NCBI RefSeq assembly: GCF_004328665.1
Contig: NZ_CP019770.1
Span: forward strand, 2,418,001-2,482,000
Origin: Pseudoalteromonas sp. DL-6
GTDB lineage: Bacteria > Pseudomonadota > Gammaproteobacteria > Enterobacterales > Alteromonadaceae
Direction of reading: 5' to 3'
DNA length: 64,000 nt
Both the position numbers and the translations under genes were made by a program. Shown in pieces: positions 59,294-64,000 of the stretch. The notes below the pieces were generated by a model. It saw nothing but the letters and a program-made list of their open reading frames with translations. It did not search any database and was not told the DNA's origin. The stretch's first letter is position 1, and each line of letters opens with the position of its first letter.

Positions 59294-60315
59294 ACCTGTG
59301 ATGGGTTTAGCGGAACCGCCAGCATATATAACAGTTGTAATAACGAGCCTTGGCATATAGCAGCTTGGGCTTGTTCAACTACTTTAGGTTTACCATGCAC
59401 AGCAACGCCTAAGCCAGCTTGAGCCATCATTTTTAAATCGTTTGCGCCATCGCCAATGGCAACTGTTTGGCATTTTTCAAGCCCCAGTTTTTGTTGTAAG
59501 GCATTTAAAACAACCGCTTTTTGCTCAGCATCAACAATCCCACCTAACACTTTACCTGTTAGTTTATCGTCTTTAAATTCAAGCACATTGGCATGCACTT
59601 CATCTAAATTAATCAGCTCCTGCACTCGCTCAGCAAACGGCACAAAACCACCCGATGCAATCGCTAAATACCAATCATGGTGTTTTAAAATTTGGCATAA
59701 CGCTTTAATTCCCGGCATTAAAGGCAGTGTACTTTTAAGCTCATCAATTAAACTCTTTTCAATGCCTTCAAGCTTAGCAACACGTTGGTATAAGCTTTCA
59801 CTAAAATCAAGCTTGCCTGCCATTGCCTGCGCGGTAACGCTGGCAACCTCGTCATATACATTAGCCAAGCGTGCAATTTCATCAATACACTCAATAGTAA
59901 TGGCTGTTGAATCCATATCCATTACCAATAACCCCGGTTTTTGTAAGTCAGGAGGGGTGGTAACTTGCACTAACTGGCATGCCAAGATATTTGCAAAAGT
60001 TTGAAGTTCTAGAGGGTTTATTGCTCGCTCTGCATTTTCTATGTAGAAGCACAATGCCGGAGATAACCCTAAATCTGGCTGATATTGACAAATTGCTGTC
60101 ACATTTTGCTGGTGAGCCGCAAAAAACTCAATAATGCTATTAATATGCTGCGTATTAAAGTCACCGCCAAATGCAATACTAAATAGCCCGTGGCTTCTGT
60201 TTGGTGTTGTATTTAGTGGAGTAAAAACACCCTTTTGGTAGCTGAACCATTTATTGAGGATAAGGTGTGATAATGGTTGCTCAGCACTTTGCTGTGCCAT
60301 GTTCGCGTTCGACAT
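59290..60315 (-). CDS. serB: Phosphoserine phosphatase
   Basis: Last step of serine synthesis, HAD family. 341 residues: LLVMDMDSTAITIECIDEIA is the DxDxT/S active site, followed by the Ser/Lys motifs and IGDGANDLKMM at the metal site. The N-terminal third resembles an ACT-like extension, as in E. coli. ATG 60315 is preferred to 60342 because GGAGA precedes it. It diverges from ytjB. Confidence 0.95.
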   Translation of the reverse strand: MSNANMAQQSAEQPLSHLILNKWFSYQKGVFTPLNTTPNRSHGLFSIAFGGDFNTQHINSIIEFFAAHQQNVTAICQYQPDLGLSPALCFYIENAERAINPLELQTFANILACQLVQVTTPPDLQKPGLLVMDMDSTAITIECIDEIARLANVYDEVASVTAQAMAGKLDFSESLYQRVAKLEGIEKSLIDELKSTLPLMPGIKALCQILKHHDWYLAIASGGFVPFAERVQELINLDEVHANVLEFKDDKLTGKVLGGIVDAEQKAVVLNALQQKLGLEKCQTVAIGDGANDLKMMAQAGLGVAVHGKPKVVEQAQAAICQGSLLQLLYMLAVPLNPSQV

Positions 60316-60457
60316 GGGATCTCCGTTTATATTTCCTGACATTTAGCTCATTGATAATAAGGATATGAGATACAAAATTCGCCATCAGGGGGGATTTAAG
60401 GTTATAGTGTAGTTGTAACATCAAATCAAAATGCTGTCAGCAGCATATACGGTGACT

Positions 60458-61078
60458 ATGAAAAATAACCATCTTAAAAATCCACTTACAGCCTCGCAAA
60501 AAAAGCGTTTAATTCGTTTGTTATTGGCCGCTGGCTGCTTTGTATTATTAAGCTGGGTAGGAATAAACAGTAGCTTTCAAAGCCATCAACTACTTTATGA
60601 TAATGCCAATAGCGCAGCTAAATCACTCACTCAGTTTATGGCACTGAATGCCAAAAACCCGCTGATAGAAAAAAATAAATTGCAGCTCACCACCTTGTGC
60701 AACAATATCAGTAAAGATGAGTTTGTTCTTTCAGCCACCATTTATGATAAACAAGGTGTAGTGCTTGCAAGCAGCGATAACTGGCAATCACATCATGTAT
60801 ATGGCTTACTACCAGACTCATCGCCTGGCATTAGTAAGTTAAAAACACCGTTTGTTGAACAAGTTATTTCTGACGACAATCGCCCTATTGGCTTTGTATC
60901 TATTACCTATTTAACGCGTGCTGCGGTATCTTCAAGCCATAACCATTTTCACGATTTAGGCCGCCAAGTATTACTTATGCTAGTGATTGCTTGTATTTTT
61001 ACTTGGCAATTAGGCCGAGGGTTAAAACGCTGGCAAGTAAATCGTTATATACAAAAAACGTCAGAGCACGAATCATAA
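60458..61078 (+). CDS. ytjB: YtjB/SMP family membrane protein
   Basis: 206 residues with an N-terminal membrane helix (about 20-37), a periplasmic domain (SATIYDKQGVVLASSDNW) and a second helix near 175-190. The same gene lies divergent to serB in E. coli (ytjB/smp); its function is poorly known. ATG 60458 is chosen over 60431. Its 3' end overlaps the convergent yjjV gene by 34 bp. Confidence 0.82.
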   Translation: MKNNHLKNPLTASQKKRLIRLLLAAGCFVLLSWVGINSSFQSHQLLYDNANSAAKSLTQFMALNAKNPLIEKNKLQLTTLCNNISKDEFVLSATIYDKQGVVLASSDNWQSHHVYGLLPDSSPGISKLKTPFVEQVISDDNRPIGFVSITYLTRAAVSSSHNHFHDLGRQVLLMLVIACIFTWQLGRGLKRWQVNRYIQKTSEHES

Positions 61079-61812
61079 AGCTGCTCAGCTAATCGATATT
61101 TATCGCTATTTGGCTTTAAAGCATAGAGCGCATCAAACACCTTAGGAATATGCAATGGGGTATTTATTTCTCCCTGATAACCATTTAGCGGCATTGAAGG
61201 TGAGTCAGTTTCAAGCACTAAATGCTGTGACTCAAGCTTTGCTACAACCGCACGTGTTTTAGCAGCCCGTTCATAGGTTATAACCCCACCCACTCCAAGC
61301 TTAAAGTCCATTTTTATATAATACTGTGCTTGTTGTATTGAGCCTGAAAAAGCATGGATCACACCGCCATTTTTTGGCCTACAACGCTTAAACGATTGCG
61401 CTATTAAATCATGGCTTTGCCTGTGATGCACAATCAGCGGTAACTCAAGCTCATTAGCAAGCGCTATTTGTTGCTCAAACAGAAAGGTTTGTTTTTCAAG
61501 ATTTTCGATACTGCGATCTAGCCCGCATTCCCCAATAGCCACCAGCTGAGCTTTGTTTGTTTTAGCAAAGTTATACAGCGATTCTAAGTGCGATTGCTGA
61601 TGTTGCGCTAAAAAATAAGGGTGCAGCCCTGCCGCTATACTGACCTGTGGGTAAGTTGCTTTAAACTCTAGTAATTTTTGAGATTGCGCCAAGCTAATAC
61701 CTGGCACAATAAATTGATTAATGCCCTTTGCTACACAGGCATTAATAAGCGATTCGCGATTTGTATCAAACTCACTAAAATCGAGATGACAGTGCGAGTC
61801 TATAAATTGCAA
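61045..61812 (-). CDS. yjjV: TatD-family metal-dependent hydrolase
   Basis: 255 residues. IDSHCHLDF at the N-terminus supplies the metal-binding HxH, GECGLD the bridging Glu, IVHHRQS the third ligand and LETDSPS the catalytic Asp. TatD-type deoxyribonucleases or related phosphatases; the substrate of YjjV is not settled. The gene neighbourhood (serB, ytjB) matches E. coli. Confidence 0.9.
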   Translation of the reverse strand: MQFIDSHCHLDFSEFDTNRESLINACVAKGINQFIVPGISLAQSQKLLEFKATYPQVSIAAGLHPYFLAQHQQSHLESLYNFAKTNKAQLVAIGECGLDRSIENLEKQTFLFEQQIALANELELPLIVHHRQSHDLIAQSFKRCRPKNGGVIHAFSGSIQQAQYYIKMDFKLGVGGVITYERAAKTRAVVAKLESQHLVLETDSPSMPLNGYQGEINTPLHIPKVFDALYALKPNSDKYRLAEQLYDSCSDVFCI

Positions 61813-61825
61813 AGCTACCAGCCTA

Positions 61826-62464
61826 CTAAGGGTTTAAGCGCGTTATTTGCCAGCTATTGTCGGCTTGACGCTGATACATAAAGCGATCATGCAAACGATG
61901 AGCACCGCCTTGCCAAAACTCGATTTTTTGCGGCACAACACAATACCCGCCCCAAAAATCAGGGAGTGGAATTTCACCTTTAGCGAACTTGTTTTTCATG
62001 TTGGCAAAGGTCTCCATAAGCACCTTACGCGACGAAACTGGACGGCTTTGTTGCGATGCCCATGCGGCTAATTGGCTTTCCTTAGGGCGAGATAAAAAGT
62101 ATTTAGCGACTGCCGATGTAGGTAATGGCTGCGCTTCACCATACACAATTACTTGGCGCTCCATAGGGTGCCATGGAAAGTGCAAGGAAATTTTATTATT
62201 GCCTTTAAGTTCTTGTGCTTTACGTGAACCGGTATTAGTAAAAAACACAAAACCGTTATCATCTAAATGCTTTAGCAACACAATACGCTGTGAAGGCTGA
62301 CCTGTTTCATCGACCGTAGCGACGACCATAGCTGTAGGATCAGGCAAATTACTACCAACAGCATGCTCAAGCCACGTTTCAAACTGCTTAAACGGATCAT
62401 CAAGCAAGTTGTCTTCACTGAGCGCATCTTGCAAGTATTCACGACGAATATCTTCGAGTTTCAT
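61826..62464 (-). CDS. pdxH: Pyridoxine 5'-phosphate oxidase
   Basis: FMN enzyme making pyridoxal phosphate. 212 residues from ATG 62464, which has GAGGGAA upstream: [20 protein letters not shown], then [20 protein letters not shown] and the FMN-binding [15 protein letters not shown], and the C-terminal HDRFMYQR. Length is normal (E. coli 218). The long frame to 62509 is rejected. Confidence 0.96.
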   Translation of the reverse strand: MKLEDIRREYLQDALSEDNLLDDPFKQFETWLEHAVGSNLPDPTAMVVATVDETGQPSQRIVLLKHLDDNGFVFFTNTGSRKAQELKGNNKISLHFPWHPMERQVIVYGEAQPLPTSAVAKYFLSRPKESQLAAWASQQSRPVSSRKVLMETFANMKNKFAKGEIPLPDFWGGYCVVPQKIEFWQGGAHRLHDRFMYQRQADNSWQITRLNP

Positions 62465-62491
62465 AAAATTCCCTCTAGGTTCTAGGCTATA

Positions 62492-62890
62492 TGTTGGGTT
62501 TCGTTGCACTCAACCCAACCTACAGAAAAATCCACCTAAGTGTTTAGCCTAAGACAAGGCGGAGTGCTTTTTATGCCAAGGAGCATACGTTTTTGTATGT
62601 GACTTAGCATTTTTGGGTTTCGCTGAGGCTCAACCCAACCTACAGCAAACTCTGTATCTGCAAGTGTAGGAGTGCTAGCAAGGCGAAGTGCTTTTTTATG
62701 CCAAGGAGCATACATTTAGTATGTGACTTATAGGCTAAAAAAGCACGACAACGTAGTCAAAGCGAACTACACGCAGCAGACGTTCACCTAAGTAGTTTAG
62801 TCTAAGATAAGGCGGACACTCGACTTATCCCTATGAGCACACGTAGTTGTATGTGATTAGGGTCAGTCGAGTGGACAACGCAGTATTAGA
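62492..62890. repeat. Cluster of structured repeats between pdxH and argS
   Basis: Two REP-type hairpins of the form GTTGGGTTTCG...CAACCCAACCTACAG (62492-62525 and 62612-62645) alternate with three related stem-loop units: about 62535-62608, 62680-62748 and 62790-62890. Each has GGCG(A/G)A...GCATAC...GTATGTGA or a close variant; the last has an outer CACTCGAC/GTCGAGTG stem at 62817-62873. No ORF is credible here. Confidence 0.75.
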
Positions 62891-62907
62891 TTAAAATACG
62901 ACGGTGA

Positions 62908-64000
62908 TTACATTTGCTCCATGACTTCAATGCCTAACAGATCTAAACCCGTTTTCAGCGTATCTGCCACTAAATTACACAACACTAAACGGCTATCACG
63001 AACACTTGGCTCTACGCCCTCTTTAAGTACTGGGCAAGCTTCGTAGAATGTCATGTATAGGCTAGCTAGTTCGTATAAGTAACCACATAATACGTGCGGT
63101 GTGGCTTCATTGATCATCAGATCAAGGACTTCTTCTAACTGCAATAATTTAAGCGCGAGGGTTTTCTCTTGCGGCTCAATAATACTCACATCAGCCTTTA
63201 AACTTAACGCATCTACGCCTGACTTACGGAAAATACTGCGAACACGCGTATAAGCATATTGTAAGTAAGGGGCTGTTGCACCTTCAAAACTTAGCATGCT
63301 GTCCCAGTTGAAGATGTAATCGCTGGTACGATGCTTAGAAAGGTCAGCGTATTTAACTGCGCCAATACCCACTTTACGTGCAATTTCACTGCGATCTTCA
63401 TCAGATAAATCTGATTCACGCTCAGCTAATTTAGCTGCTGCGCGAGTAATTGACTCTTCAAGTAAATCAGCTAATTTAACCGTGCCACCTGTACGGGTTT
63501 TAAATGGTTTGCCATCAGCGCCCATCATGGTGCCAAATGGGCAAAACTCGTAACTGGTTTCATCACGTAATAAACCGGCTTTACGTGCAGTTAGCTCTAC
63601 TTGATTAAAGTGAAGACTCTGGCGCGCATCAACAAAGATTAAAATACGCTCAGCGCCTAGCTTGTTTGAACGGTAATCACACGCCGCTAAATCAGTGGTT
63701 GCATATAAGAAGCCGCCACCTGATTTTTGCACGATAAACGCTGAAGGCTCACCGTCTTTATTTGCCAGCTCATCTAAAAATACCACTTGTGCGCCTTGCG
63801 ACTCTACTGCGATATTTTTATCTTTTAATAAGCTAATAATATCGTTAAGTTCACTGTTATAAGCACTTTCAGCCATAATGTCGGCAGGTGTCAGTGTTAC
63901 ATTTAAACGCTTGTATACTTCTTCAGAATGCTTAACTGAAGTGGCAATAAATAGTTTCCACAGTTTTTCACAGTGTGCGTCGCCACCTTGCAGTTTAACT
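62908..64000 (-). CDS. argS: Arginyl-tRNA synthetase, C-terminal part
   Basis: Partial: the gene runs off the right edge, and the frame is open to base 64000. Visible residues include [12 protein letters not shown] and [12 protein letters not shown] near the edge, [14 protein letters not shown], the [18 protein letters not shown] signature corresponding to the KMSK-like loop of ArgRS, and the anticodon-binding C-terminal helices ending EVMEQM. Attaches arginine to tRNA-Arg. Confidence 0.95.
   Translation of the reverse strand, partial: VKLQGGDAHCEKLWKLFIATSVKHSEEVYKRLNVTLTPADIMAESAYNSELNDIISLLKDKNIAVESQGAQVVFLDELANKDGEPSAFIVQKSGGGFLYATTDLAACDYRSNKLGAERILIFVDARQSLHFNQVELTARKAGLLRDETSYEFCPFGTMMGADGKPFKTRTGGTVKLADLLEESITRAAAKLAERESDLSDEDRSEIARKVGIGAVKYADLSKHRTSDYIFNWDSMLSFEGATAPYLQYAYTRVRSIFRKSGVDALSLKADVSIIEPQEKTLALKLLQLEEVLDLMINEATPHVLCGYLYELASLYMTFYEACPVLKEGVEPSVRDSRLVLCNLVADTLKTGLDLLGIEVMEQM

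Noticed and set aside
1..64000. CRISPR arrays, tRNA or rRNA genes
   Set aside because: I looked for regularly spaced direct repeats and for cloverleaf-type sequences and saw none; the only tandem array is the protein-coding paralogue set at 42.5-45.7 kb.

Overview
The window is a chromosomal stretch of an AT-rich marine gammaproteobacterium. Gene content, protein similarity and gene order fit Alteromonadales best, most likely Pseudoalteromonas; this is recognition from memory, not a database match. I see no rRNA, tRNA, CRISPR array, intact insertion sequence or prophage. Most of the window is housekeeping DNA in familiar gammaproteobacterial blocks, interrupted by one clear accessory locus and a few repeat-rich gaps.

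Layout. 1-6.4 kb: the start of sdhE diverging from ygfZ, an SlyD-type isomerase, a PH-like membrane protein, a DUF481 outer-membrane protein, a YciU-type DNA mimic, a crotonase, an LrgA/LrgB pair and an MscS channel. 6.5-11.5 kb: a 1084-residue winged-helix/STAND/transmembrane/TPR protein coupled to a small acidic protein, then a PAS-GGDEF protein. 11.5-24.5 kb: mgtE, a Cache chemoreceptor, purU, an AbgT transporter, a CrbR-like response regulator next to acs, a DcaP-like porin and a TonB siderophore receptor. 24.6-28.8 kb: recA with an SOS promoter, pncC and divergent mutS. 28.9-35.3 kb: the minus-strand block ftsB-ispD-ispF-truD-surE-pcm-yqaA-like-nlpD-rpoS, with a duplicated translation start at rpoS. 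35.3-42.2 kb: conserved unknowns, a MoxR/CoxE-like pair followed by a decayed copy of its own 3' end, an NRAMP-like transporter, hpf and ppnP.

42.4-47.3 kb is the accessory locus. A predicted serine hydrolase (Ser262-Asp320-His356 triad, no signal peptide) is overlapped by four tandem copies of a 268-codon gene, one frameshifted in a homopolymer. The locus is bounded by near-identical 39-40 bp terminator repeats. It looks like an orphan toxin/effector with an amplified immunity-gene array and is my lead candidate for an undescribed system.

47.3-64 kb returns to core genes: tkt diverging from metK (with a MetJ-type operator), fau, rpiA, serA, radA, a large two-PilZ protein, serB/ytjB, yjjV, pdxH and the 3' part of argS. 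A roughly 400 bp cluster of structured repeats separates pdxH from argS.

Functionally the housekeeping genes cover one-carbon and serine metabolism (purU, fau, metK, serA, serB), isoprenoid synthesis (ispD, ispF), stress and repair (rpoS, recA, radA, mutS, pcm, surE), acetate use (acs with its likely regulator) and c-di-GMP signalling (GGDEF and PilZ proteins).
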